A DNA stretch of 13,683 bases from JACDDK01 sp041747155. Lineage in GTDB: Bacteria; Actinomycetota; Rubrobacteria; Rubrobacterales; Rubrobacteraceae. The notes beneath the pieces were generated by a model that had not been told where the DNA came from, searched no databases, and saw only the letters and a program-made list of their open reading frames with translations. The stretch covers positions 1 to 13,683 of the forward strand of contig JBGTFQ010000182.1 in the NCBI GenBank assembly GCA_041747155.1. Reading direction: 5' to 3'. Below, in pieces: positions 7,483-13,683 of this stretch (the stretch's first letter is position 1; each line of letters starts with the position of its first letter). The translations under genes and the position numbers were made by a program.

Positions 7483-7557
7483 TTAGCGGGCTTCGGCTAT
7501 CGGGTGCGTGGTTTCGGGCTTAGGTCTTCGTATGCTCGTGATGAGTACCTTCATCAT
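7483..7557 (-). CDS. Possible 24-codon bridging ORF between the lyase gene and hyuA
   Basis: An ATG overlaps the stop codon of the lyase gene as ATGA (GGATGATGAAGG). It opens a 24-codon frame beginning MMKVLITSIRRPKPE and ending in TAA 13 nt before the hyuA ATG. The GAGG and CAGG in the lyase 3' end could serve as a ribosome binding site. The peptide is basic, with no recognised domain, signal or membrane segment. It could couple translation from the lyase to hyuA across an otherwise untranslated 84-nt gap, or be chance. The position (4-bp overlap in, short gap out) is the only argument for it. Confidence 0.25.
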   Translation of the reverse strand: MMKVLITSIRRPKPETTHPIAEAR

Positions 7558-8447
7558 CCTGCCACCGCCTCGAAAACACCAGCCTTATAGACTTGTCCTG
7601 GCAACTCTTTGCCGAGTTGATCCGAGAGCCAGGAGGCCACTTCGATGAGCTTCGAGAGGTCTATGCCGGTCTCGTGGCCCATGCCGTGCAGGGTGTATAC
7701 GAGGTCTTCGGTGGAGATATTGCCGGTGGCGCGAGGCGCGAATGGACAGCCGCCGGTCCCGCCGACTGAGGCATCCAAGACCGTCGCGCCGCTCTCGATG
7801 GCGGCCACGGCGTTGGCTATGCCGGTGTTGCGGGTGTCATGGAAATGGCAGCCGGTTGTTGAGCCGTGCTTGGCGACTCCTTCTACCAGCTCGCGGACTT
7901 GGGTGGGTACACCGACGCCGATGGTGTCGGCCAGGATGATCTCATCAGGCTGGGATTCGGCGACTTGGGCGGCGATCTTCAAGACGTGATCCGGCGCAAC
8001 CCGCCCCTCGAACGGACAACCAAACGCGGCGCTCAACGTAATAGAGACCCGAACGCCATCCAATCGCGACCGCTCAACAAGTCGTCCCGCCAAACCCGTA
8101 GCGTCTTCTACAGTCGTATTCTGGTTTTTGGACGCGAAGGTTTCGGTGACTGGGAATGCATAACGCACCTCATCAACGCCAGCTTCGATAGCTCGCTCAT
8201 AGCCGCGTTCGTTCAGGATGAGCCCAGCATAGATCGTGTCCGGGTTGCGCCGAATGCTAGTCATAACCTCTTCGGCCCCGGCCATCTGCGGTACGCGCTT
8301 TGGGTTGACGAAACTGGCAGCTTCGATCCTCCGCAATCCTGCTTCCGCGAGCCGGTTGCAGAGTTCGGCACGGGTCTTGGAGGTCAGAGTCTTGTCCTCG
8401 TTCTGGAGGCCGTCACGGGGACCAACGTCTACTATCTCGACGTGCAT
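7554..8447 (-). CDS. HMG-CoA lyase family enzyme (HMG-CoA or citramalyl-CoA lyase)
   Basis: This 297-aa TIM-barrel lyase splits a tertiary 3-hydroxyacyl-CoA into acetyl-CoA and a keto acid; for HMG-CoA lyase the keto acid is acetoacetate. The N-terminal DVGPRDGLQNE carries the catalytic Arg11 and metal ligand Asp12. His201 and His203 (CHFHDTRNTG) and Asn243 (ATGNISTED) complete the metal site. Cys234 in GGTGGCPFAP is the catalytic loop cysteine. The spacings Cys-His (33) and Cys-Asn (9) equal those of the human enzyme (Cys266, His233, Asn275). The CHFHDTRNTG and FPVTETFASKN segments differ from the mitochondrial-type HCHDT and SASE motifs, so a related substrate such as (R)-citramalyl-CoA is possible. 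The start codon overlaps the CoA-transferase stop as TAATG, indicating coupling. It may serve leucine breakdown together with operon A (as LiuE) or act on the product of the CoA-transferase. Confidence 0.85.
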   Translation of the reverse strand: MHVEIVDVGPRDGLQNEDKTLTSKTRAELCNRLAEAGLRRIEAASFVNPKRVPQMAGAEEVMTSIRRNPDTIYAGLILNERGYERAIEAGVDEVRYAFPVTETFASKNQNTTVEDATGLAGRLVERSRLDGVRVSITLSAAFGCPFEGRVAPDHVLKIAAQVAESQPDEIILADTIGVGVPTQVRELVEGVAKHGSTTGCHFHDTRNTGIANAVAAIESGATVLDASVGGTGGCPFAPRATGNISTEDLVYTLHGMGHETGIDLSKLIEVASWLSDQLGKELPGQVYKAGVFEAVAG

Positions 8448-9661
8448 TAGATCGTCCCTCGCTCGTGTAGCTCGGCCAGTTCTTCCGCGTCCAGTCCTAG
8501 AACGTCTCCGTAGATTTCCTCGTTGTGTTGCCCGAGAGTTGGACCGGTCCAGCGCACTTCTCCAGGCGTATCCGACAAGCGCGGGACGACGTTCTGCATC
8601 GGGAAAGCCCCGATCTCCGGGTCTTCGACCGTGACGACGTTTTCGCGGGCGGCGTAGTGCTCATCTTCGACCATATCCTTCGCTGTGAAGACCTTCCCGC
8701 TTGGAACACCGGCCTCGGCCATCGCGTCTAGAACTTCCTCGACGCTACGTTCGCGAGTCCAGGCGGATATTTTGTCGTCTAGCTCCTGCATATTCTCGCC
8801 GCGGGCGTGATGGGTTGCGTAGCGGTCTTCCTCGGCCCACTCTGGATGGCCGACAGCCTTTGCGAGTCGGGTGAAGACGGTATCTGCATTACCGGCGATC
8901 AGGACGTAGTCATCGTCCTTCGTTGGGTAGATATTGGAGGGCGCCACGAACGGCAGCACGGTGCCGGTGCGGCCCCGGACGTTGTCCGCCAAAACGTACT
9001 CGGGGATGGTACTCTCCATCATCGCGAGCACCGCCTCGTAGATGCCGACATCCACGACCTGGCCCTCACCGCCGTGCGCCTCCCGATGGTAAAGAGCGGT
9101 CAACGCCCCCAACGCCCCGAAAGTCGCGGCGAGTGAGTCGCCTAACGAGACACCGGTACGGGGTGGTGCTTGATCCTCGAACCCAGTGACGTGCCGGATG
9201 CCCCCCATCGCCTCGCCTATCGACCCGAAACCCGCACGCCCACTGTACGGCCCCGTCTGCCCGTAACCCGAGACCCGCACCATGACCAATCCAGGATTGA
9301 TACTCTTCAGCTTCTCGTAGCCCAGCCCCCACTTCTCCAAAGTTCCGGGGCGGAAGTTCTCGACGAGGACATCTGCTTCGGAGATAAGCTTGCGGGCAAG
9401 TTCCTGGCCTTCTTGTTCGCGTAAGTTCAGCGTCACGGACTTCTTGTTGCGGGCGATGATCGGCCACCATAGAGTGCGGCCCTCTTTCTGGTGACGGCCC
9501 CAAACGCGCATTGGGTCACCCTTGCCCGGCGGTTCTATCTTTATGACTTCCGCCCCGAAGTCCGCGAGGAGTTGGCCGCAGAATGGTCCGGCGAGCAGAC
9601 TTCCCATCTCCACGACGCGCACGCCTTCCAGGGGGCGAGCGCTGTCTTTAGGTTCGGTCAA
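8447..9661 (-). CDS. Type III (CaiB/BaiF) acyl-CoA transferase
   Basis: This 404-aa cytoplasmic enzyme transfers CoA between carboxylic acids through a covalent aspartyl intermediate. The catalytic aspartate is Asp175 in GVSLGDSLAATFGALGAL. Other family marks are LEGVRVVEMGSLLAGPF (11-27), LLADFGAEVIKIEPPGKGD (31-49), the ENFRPGTLEKWGLGYE signature (101-116), VRVSGYGQTGPYSGRAGFG (128-146), and the C-terminal block GVPSGKVFTAKDMVEDEHYAARE (318-340). Length is normal for the family. Start: the TTG is preceded by AAGGAG (9669-9674) at an ideal 7 nt and overlaps the regulator's TGA by 4 bp (TTGA). With the lyase immediately downstream, the pair resembles the succinyl-CoA:(R)-citramalate CoA-transferase plus citramalyl-CoA lyase pair known from Chloroflexus. 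It probably activates the acid that the lyase then cleaves; donor and acceptor are not visible from sequence. Confidence 0.88.
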   Translation of the reverse strand: MTEPKDSARPLEGVRVVEMGSLLAGPFCGQLLADFGAEVIKIEPPGKGDPMRVWGRHQKEGRTLWWPIIARNKKSVTLNLREQEGQELARKLISEADVLVENFRPGTLEKWGLGYEKLKSINPGLVMVRVSGYGQTGPYSGRAGFGSIGEAMGGIRHVTGFEDQAPPRTGVSLGDSLAATFGALGALTALYHREAHGGEGQVVDVGIYEAVLAMMESTIPEYVLADNVRGRTGTVLPFVAPSNIYPTKDDDYVLIAGNADTVFTRLAKAVGHPEWAEEDRYATHHARGENMQELDDKISAWTRERSVEEVLDAMAEAGVPSGKVFTAKDMVEDEHYAARENVVTVEDPEIGAFPMQNVVPRLSDTPGEVRWTGPTLGQHNEEIYGDVLGLDAEELAELHERGTI

Positions 9662-10347
9662 ATCTTGACTCCTTTTTGGTCGGTCTCTAGAGCTTGGATC
9701 ACGAAGTCCCGTCCCTCGTAGACGTGCTCGCGCATGATGATCTCCGCCCGCTCGCCATCCCCGGCTTCTAGCGCACCGAGTATTTGACGGTGATAGTGGT
9801 TCGAGACCATTCGTTCCTGCTCCCCGTACCAGAAAAACGCCTTGAACATCAGCGGTATCTCAATGGTGCGTCCGACGAGCCTCTGCAACCGACGGTTTCG
9901 GCTCGCGTCGATAATTGTTCCGTGAAACTCCTGGTTCAGAGCGACGAGAGCCCGGATCTCTTCTTCGTGGACCGTGTACCGTCCGGACAACCCCTCCATC
10001 TCGTCAACACTTCCTCGCAACCGGACAAGATCCTGCGCTACTATGCGCTCCGCCGCCCGCCGCGCCGCATGTCCCTCCAAAACGGCCCGCATATCGTAGA
10101 TGTCCCACACATCCTCTATGGAGAACGAACAGACCGCAGCCCCCTTGTTTGGTGCGATCTCCACCAGCCCCTCGGCTTCGAGCGTCGTCAGCGCCTGGCG
10201 TATAGGCGTCCGACTCACACCCAGTCGATCCGCCAATTGCTCCTCGACCAACCGCTCCTCCGGACTATACTCACCCGTCAGGATCAAAGCCCGCAACCGA
10301 TTCACTACCCCCGGTCGCTTCCCTTCCTCACTCAACACGGCGACCAT
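9658..10347 (-). CDS. GntR-family transcriptional regulator, FCD (FadR-like) type
   Basis: This 229-aa regulator has an N-terminal winged helix-turn-helix at about 12-72. The recognition region is LADRLGVSRTPIRQALTTLE (38-57), followed by the wing GLVEIAPNKGAAV. The all-helical FCD ligand domain spans about 78-215. Putative metal ligands of that domain are Asn138 (where many relatives have Asp), His142 in NQEFH, His186 in HRQILGAL and His208 in MREHV. FCD regulators usually bind small carboxylic acids and repress nearby catabolic genes. It is the first gene of operon B and overlaps the CoA-transferase gene by 4 bp. GGAGGG sits 6-7 nt before its ATG. A perfect TTGTATACAA palindrome in its own promoter fits the GntR operator pattern, so it very likely represses its own operon and is released by a pathway acid. 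Confidence 0.9.
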   Translation of the reverse strand: MVAVLSEEGKRPGVVNRLRALILTGEYSPEERLVEEQLADRLGVSRTPIRQALTTLEAEGLVEIAPNKGAAVCSFSIEDVWDIYDMRAVLEGHAARRAAERIVAQDLVRLRGSVDEMEGLSGRYTVHEEEIRALVALNQEFHGTIIDASRNRRLQRLVGRTIEIPLMFKAFFWYGEQERMVSNHYHRQILGALEAGDGERAEIIMREHVYEGRDFVIQALETDQKGVKI

Positions 10348-10386
10348 CTAAGCCCTCCGCTCTGTAAAAACGTACCCCTACATTAG

Positions 10387-10396
10387 TTGTATACAA
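10387..10396. promoter_or_regulatory. Predicted GntR/FCD operator, TTGTATACAA
   Basis: A perfect 10-bp palindrome abuts the -10 box and covers the predicted transcription start of operon B. It matches the TNGT-N2-ACNA pattern reported for FCD-type GntR regulators. Imperfect symmetry continues outside: ATTA on the left and TTAAT on the right, offset by one base. Binding here would block polymerase, consistent with autorepression. Confidence 0.65.
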
Positions 10397-10424
10397 TCTT
10401 AATGAGATCGCCAGCTTGTGTCAA
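10396..10424 (-). promoter_or_regulatory. Promoter of operon B (GntR to cysteine hydrolase)
   Basis: Read on the minus strand: consensus -35 TTGACA (10419-10424), a 17-nt spacer, and -10 TAAGAT (10396-10401). Predicted start is near 10389, about 42 nt before the regulator's ATG. The TGA of the upstream carboxylase gene lies within TTGACA, so the promoter begins in the last codons of operon A. No terminator separates the two operons, so read-through is possible. Confidence 0.7.
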
Positions 10425-12388
10425 GAGTTATTTTTATCGGCATCTATCTCCACCAGCAGAGTGCCGCCTGCAACCTTCGCACCCTCCTCAAATGGCAGGG
10501 AGCGTACAGTTCCCGCGTGTGGAGACTGTACGGCTTGTTCCATCTTCATGGCTTCGAGTACCAAGAGCGTCTGGCCTTCGTGTACCTCGTCACCCTCGGC
10601 GACCAATACCTTGACGACGGTACCGGGCATCGGAGCGGTCAGGTTGGATTCCGCGTTTGCTCCTGGTCCAGCATCTTCGATAGCGGGCGGTGGCGGGACC
10701 AATAGCTCGAATTCTTCGTCGGAGAACTTCACTCGTACGTCGGGTGGATTCAGTGAGATCACCGCCTCGATCAGTTCACCATCAAGTAGCGCCCGTATGC
10801 GTTCCTCGTCGCAGTGGACGACTTCGAGGATGCGACCTTCGCCGTTGGTCGAGATCTCGAATCGACCATCCCCGATACGCGCAACGTCAACCCGAGGCTC
10901 GTCGCCAGCGTAGAGATAGCGATGAGTCGTCAGGCCCAGCATTCGCCATGGACCACGGTCGAAAGGGTCAGTTGCGGATGAGGTACTGCATCGCTGATGA
11001 GCTGCGGCCAGCAGCGGTACTTCGCTCGGAAGTGGCGGTGGCGGAGGTGTTTCGGTGATTCGGTAGCGTTCCAGAAAATCTGTGGTGGTGTCGCCGGACT
11101 CGAATGCGGGGTGATCTACGATGCGTTTCAACAGTGGGATGTTGGTCGGGGCACCGGCTACTTTGTAGTCTGCCAGGGCTTGGCTGAGGCGAGTTATAGC
11201 TTCGAGGCGGTTTGGAGCCCGGACGATGAGTTTGGCGAGCATGGAATCGTAGTCGATTGGCACTTCATCTCCGGTCTCGAAACCGATGTCGTTACGAATT
11301 TCGGTACCTTGAGGCGGCTCGAAGGTTCGGAGTTTGCCTCTGTTGGGCATTCCAGTTTCGTCTTCGGCGTAGAGTCTGGTTTCGATAGCGTGGCCACTGG
11401 TTTCGATGTCGTTTTGGGAGATTTGGAGTGGGTTTCCGGCGGCTATAGCGAGTTGAAGGTGGACGAGATCCAAGCCCGTCACCAACTCTGTTACGGGATG
11501 CTCGACCTGCAATCGGGCGTTCATCTCCAAGAAGTAGAACCCATCACCCGTGAGCAAGAATTCCACCGTCCCGGCATTGTAGTAGCCTGACTCTTGGGCC
11601 AGGCGCACGGCGGAAGCGCAGATCCTCTCGCGCAGATCGTTCGTTAGTGCTGAGGCTGGAGCTTCCTCCACCACTTTCTGATGTCGGCGTTGGATGGAGC
11701 ATTCGCGTTCGTAGAGGTGGACGACGTTGCCGTGTTTGTCGCCCATGATCTGGACCTCGATGTGCCGCGCTCCCTCGACGAGCTTCTCCAGAAATACCGT
11801 CGAATCCCCGAACGCCGCCTCAGCCTCACGCCGGGCGCTCCGCACCGACTCCATGAAATCTACTTCCTGGCGCACGACCCGCATACCACGTCCGCCACCA
11901 CCGGCACTCGCCTTCACCAGCATTGGAAAGCCAATGTGTCCGGCCTCTTCGATCAGGCGTTCCGCTGATTGATCCTCGCCGTCGTAACCCGGCACTGTAG
12001 GGACTTCGGCCCGGCGAGCCAACGACTTCGCCCGCACCTTGTCCCCTACGGCATCCATCGCTTCCGGAGAAGGCCCGATCCAAACCGCACCCACCCCCTC
12101 GACCGCCCGGGCGAACGCCGCACTTTCCGACAAAAAACCATACCCAGGGTGTACGGCTTCCGCGCCGGTCGCCTCAATAGCCTCCACAATACGCTCCGTA
12201 TTCAGGTAGCTCTCCGAAGCTAGAGCTGGGCCAATAAGATATGACTCGTCGGCGGCACGTCGGTGCATCGCGGTGGTGTCGGCTTCAGAGTAAACGGCGA
12301 TGCTGTGTAGGCCGAGTTCCCGACAGGCGCGAGAAATACGGACGGATATTTCGGCCCGGTTCGCTATTAGGACACTCTCGAAGGTCAT
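10421..12388 (-). CDS. liuD: Biotin carboxylase / biotin carrier subunit, methylcrotonyl-CoA carboxylase alpha type
   Basis: A 655-aa subunit that carboxylates its own biotin with bicarbonate and ATP and passes the CO2 to a separate carboxyltransferase beta subunit, not in this window. Domains: biotin carboxylase at 1-445, a linker/BT-like region at about 450-580 containing PPPPP and PPPP segments, and a biotinyl domain at 586-650 with Lys615 in EAMKM as the biotin site. The ATP-grasp residues Lys159 (KASAGGGGRGM), Glu288, Asn290 and Arg292 (EMNARLQVEHP) and Arg338 fall at the same numbers as in E. coli AccC. That supports the ATG at 12388 rather than the one at 12403. This ATG overlaps the hydratase stop as ATGA and has GGAGGA 7 nt upstream. 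Length and linkage to a LiuC-type hydratase favour 3-methylcrotonyl-CoA carboxylase; geranyl-CoA (AtuF-like) or propionyl-CoA carboxylase remain possible. Confidence 0.88.
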   Translation of the reverse strand: MTFESVLIANRAEISVRISRACRELGLHSIAVYSEADTTAMHRRAADESYLIGPALASESYLNTERIVEAIEATGAEAVHPGYGFLSESAAFARAVEGVGAVWIGPSPEAMDAVGDKVRAKSLARRAEVPTVPGYDGEDQSAERLIEEAGHIGFPMLVKASAGGGGRGMRVVRQEVDFMESVRSARREAEAAFGDSTVFLEKLVEGARHIEVQIMGDKHGNVVHLYERECSIQRRHQKVVEEAPASALTNDLRERICASAVRLAQESGYYNAGTVEFLLTGDGFYFLEMNARLQVEHPVTELVTGLDLVHLQLAIAAGNPLQISQNDIETSGHAIETRLYAEDETGMPNRGKLRTFEPPQGTEIRNDIGFETGDEVPIDYDSMLAKLIVRAPNRLEAITRLSQALADYKVAGAPTNIPLLKRIVDHPAFESGDTTTDFLERYRITETPPPPPLPSEVPLLAAAHQRCSTSSATDPFDRGPWRMLGLTTHRYLYAGDEPRVDVARIGDGRFEISTNGEGRILEVVHCDEERIRALLDGELIEAVISLNPPDVRVKFSDEEFELLVPPPPAIEDAGPGANAESNLTAPMPGTVVKVLVAEGDEVHEGQTLLVLEAMKMEQAVQSPHAGTVRSLPFEEGAKVAGGTLLVEIDADKNNS

Positions 12389-13176
12389 TCGAACTTCCTC
12401 CATGAGGGTTCGCGTTTTTCGAGGAACGCGGCGAGTCCTTCCTGGCCTTCATCACCTGTACGGAGGCTGGAGATCACACCGGACATCAGGGCGGTGGCAT
12501 CCAGAGGCTCGACGGTCTCTATCTCCCGCAACAGCATTTTTACTGCCGCCTGAGCCTCTGGCCCGCCCCGCAACAGCCTCTTCACTGCCTTATCAACCGC
12601 CGCGTCGAGTCCATCTGATGTCGCTACTTCGTGGATCAAACCTATGTCTCGTGCTTTCGTCGCATCGAAGCGTTCGCCAGAGAGAAACAACGCGCGGGCT
12701 TGCGAGTACCCGATCTTTCGCACCACGAACGGAGCTATCGTCGCGGGAGCTATTCCGAGCAGTACCTCCGAGAAAGCGAACTTCGCTCCCTCATCCGCGA
12801 CCACCACATCCGCCGCCGCCACGAGCCCCGCACCTCCACCAATAGCCGCACCGCGCACAACGGCCACGACCGGCTTCATACACTCATCCACCGCCCGGAA
12901 CATCGCCGCCAGCCTCCGAGCGTCCTCCAAATTCTCATCGTAAGAAAAATTCGCCGCGTCGCGCATGTACCCGACATCCGCTCCCGCGCAGAAGATGCTT
13001 CCTTCGCCCATTAGGACAACCACCCGCACATTTTCGTTGTCCGAAAGCTCCTCGAAGCATTTGGTTAGATCCTGGGTCAGATCGGCATTCAGCGCGTTGC
13101 GGACTTCGGTGCGATTCAGAGCCACGGTCGAAACGCCTCCGTCATCCTTTCGATTTAGGTGTTTGTACTCGGTCAT
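12385..13176 (-). CDS. liuC: Enoyl-CoA hydratase, LiuC/AtuE type (methylglutaconyl-CoA hydratase)
   Basis: A 263-aa crotonase-fold enzyme, complete. The oxyanion-hole segment FCAGADVGYM (62-71) and the second catalytic glutamate Glu137 (FSEVLLGIAP) are present. The first glutamate of classical hydratases (GGGCEL in rat mitochondrial hydratase) is Gly117 here (GGGAGL). That replacement, with SEVLLGIAPATIAPFVVRKIG and GERFDATKARDIGLIHEV, is what I recall of the LiuC/AtuE group, which hydrates 3-methylglutaconyl-CoA to HMG-CoA or the carboxygeranoyl homologue. It is therefore probably functional rather than degenerate. The ATG has GGAAGGA about 8 nt upstream. It follows the MBL-fold gene after 14 nt and overlaps the carboxylase gene by 4 bp, so it belongs to operon A. 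The order hydratase then carboxylase alpha matches liuC-liuD of pseudomonads. Confidence 0.85.
   Translation of the reverse strand: MTEYKHLNRKDDGGVSTVALNRTEVRNALNADLTQDLTKCFEELSDNENVRVVVLMGEGSIFCAGADVGYMRDAANFSYDENLEDARRLAAMFRAVDECMKPVVAVVRGAAIGGGAGLVAAADVVVADEGAKFAFSEVLLGIAPATIAPFVVRKIGYSQARALFLSGERFDATKARDIGLIHEVATSDGLDAAVDKAVKRLLRGGPEAQAAVKMLLREIETVEPLDATALMSGVISSLRTGDEGQEGLAAFLEKREPSWRKFE
12396..12401 (-). promoter_or_regulatory. Shine-Dalgarno GGAGGA that fixes the carboxylase start
   Basis: GGAGGA lies 7 nt before the ATG at 12388, within the hydratase coding end. It supports that start over the upstream ATG at 12403, which itself immediately abuts this Shine-Dalgarno and has no comparable site. 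Confidence 0.7.
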
Positions 13177-13190
13177 TGCCTGTCCTTCCT

Positions 13191-13683
13191 TTACACGTCC
13201 ACTATCAAGGTATCGTATGCAAACTCGATGTTGCGTCCGTCGCCGCGCAGACGCTCGCCCAGAGTTTGAAGATCATCATGGGTAAGGCCATCTATCTCCT
13301 CGACGTGCGTCAGGATGGTGCGCTTCGCTCCGAGTTTTTCGACAATCTTCAGGGTCTCGTCGAAGGTGGCTTCTACTTTTAGTACAGGATGATGTCTCGG
13401 GATGCGTCTCTCACCCGTGAACGGATTGAACTCGGCTAATCCCTGTGGGAGAACTGCGACATCCAGGCCACCCAGATAGTCCGGTGGCTCCCAGCCGTTG
13501 AGTTCGTCCGGGGCTATCAGCAGTCGTTTTTCGGCAGTCTCGAACAGGAAAGCGTAGACGTAGTCCACCGCGACCCGGAACGGAGTTATGCGAGTGCCGT
13601 TCAGGGTGAAAGTTTCGCCGTCGGTGAGTTCTTTTATGCGGACCGCACCGTGGTCTTCGAGGAACTTCAGGTGATCCCAGGAG
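13191..13683 (-). CDS. Metallo-beta-lactamase-fold hydrolase (PhnP-like), C-terminal part
   Basis: The reading frame stays open to the right edge, so the GTG at 13568 is not the real start; about 164 residues of the C-terminal part are visible. The first visible residues, SWDHLKFLEDH, may follow the missing HxHxDH metal motif. Further on, RLLIAPDELNGW supplies the Asp (in APDE) that would bridge the two metals, and TILTHVEEIDGLTHDDL supplies a late His ligand, as in PhnP-like MBL hydrolases (COG1235). Function is otherwise unknown; possibilities include phosphodiesterase or thioester/lactone hydrolase activity. It lies 14 nt upstream of the hydratase gene and is therefore probably co-transcribed with operon A. 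It is not a standard member of the pseudomonad liu cluster. Confidence 0.7.
   Translation of the reverse strand, partial: SWDHLKFLEDHGAVRIKELTDGETFTLNGTRITPFRVAVDYVYAFLFETAEKRLLIAPDELNGWEPPDYLGGLDVAVLPQGLAEFNPFTGERRIPRHHPVLKVEATFDETLKIVEKLGAKRTILTHVEEIDGLTHDDLQTLGERLRGDGRNIEFAYDTLIVDV

Noticed and set aside
10348..10420. Terminator between operons A and B
   Set aside because: No GC-rich stem followed by a T-tract on the minus strand; the gap is taken up by promoter and operator.
13191..13568. Taking the GTG at 13568 as the true start of the MBL-fold gene
   Set aside because: The frame is open to the window edge, includes plausible family sequence (SWDHLKFL), and the 125-aa product would lack the metal-binding N-terminus.
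1..13683. tRNA, rRNA, CRISPR array, insertion sequence or attachment site
   Set aside because: No repeat-spacer pattern, transposase motif or tRNA-like cloverleaf with a GTTCGA arm was found by reading both strands; coding density leaves little room.

Overview
The window reads as an ordinary bacterial chromosome of moderately high GC (about 55-60% by eye). It has tightly packed genes with 1-4 bp overlaps, strong AAGGAG/GGAGG ribosome binding sites, several TTG starts and a TTGACA-17-type promoter. The protein styles (hexameric-type citrate synthase, Liu-type acyl-CoA enzymes, FCD-type GntR regulator) suggest an actinobacterium, perhaps Rubrobacter-like. That assignment is a low-confidence impression, because there is no rRNA or marker gene to test it.

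Layout, left to right. (1) The 3' end of an FGGY sugar kinase (+) converges on citrate synthase (-), with a gltA terminator between them. (2) A 370-400 bp spacer separates gltA from a divergent membrane-anchored ABM-domain protein (+). It holds the gltA promoter, an 8-bp perfect hairpin and a run of G-tracts. (3) Everything from 2889 to the right edge is on the minus strand, in two consecutive operons.

Operon A (transcribed first, from the right edge to 10421) is a metallo-beta-lactamase-fold hydrolase (cut by the edge), a LiuC/AtuE-type enoyl-CoA hydratase, and a biotin carboxylase/biotin carrier protein of the methylcrotonyl-CoA carboxylase alpha type. The hydratase and carboxylase overlap by ATGA, as expected for a leucine (liu) or acyclic-terpene (atu) degradation cluster.

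Operon B starts in the 73-bp gap at 10348-10420. Its TTGACA -35 box shares bases with the stop codon of operon A, and a perfect TTGTATACAA palindrome lies at its -10/start point. It encodes a GntR/FCD regulator, a type III (CaiB/BaiF) CoA-transferase, an HMG-CoA-lyase-family enzyme, the two ATP-dependent hydantoinase-type subunits HyuA and HyuB, and an N-carbamoylsarcosine-amidase-like cysteine hydrolase. Four of the five junctions in operon B are overlaps or 3-nt gaps; the exception is the 84-nt lyase-hyuA spacer, which holds a possible 24-codon ORF.

How they may work together: operon A carboxylates and hydrates a branched enoyl-CoA (3-methylcrotonyl-CoA to HMG-CoA). The lyase of operon B could complete that route to acetyl-CoA plus acetoacetate. 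Alternatively, operon B may be an independent catabolic module: HyuA/HyuB open a cyclic amide or ureide using ATP, the cysteine hydrolase removes a carbamoyl or amide group, the CoA-transferase activates the resulting acid, and the lyase cleaves it to acetyl-CoA plus a keto acid. That combination under one predicted regulator is the most interesting system here. Its substrate cannot be read from the sequence.
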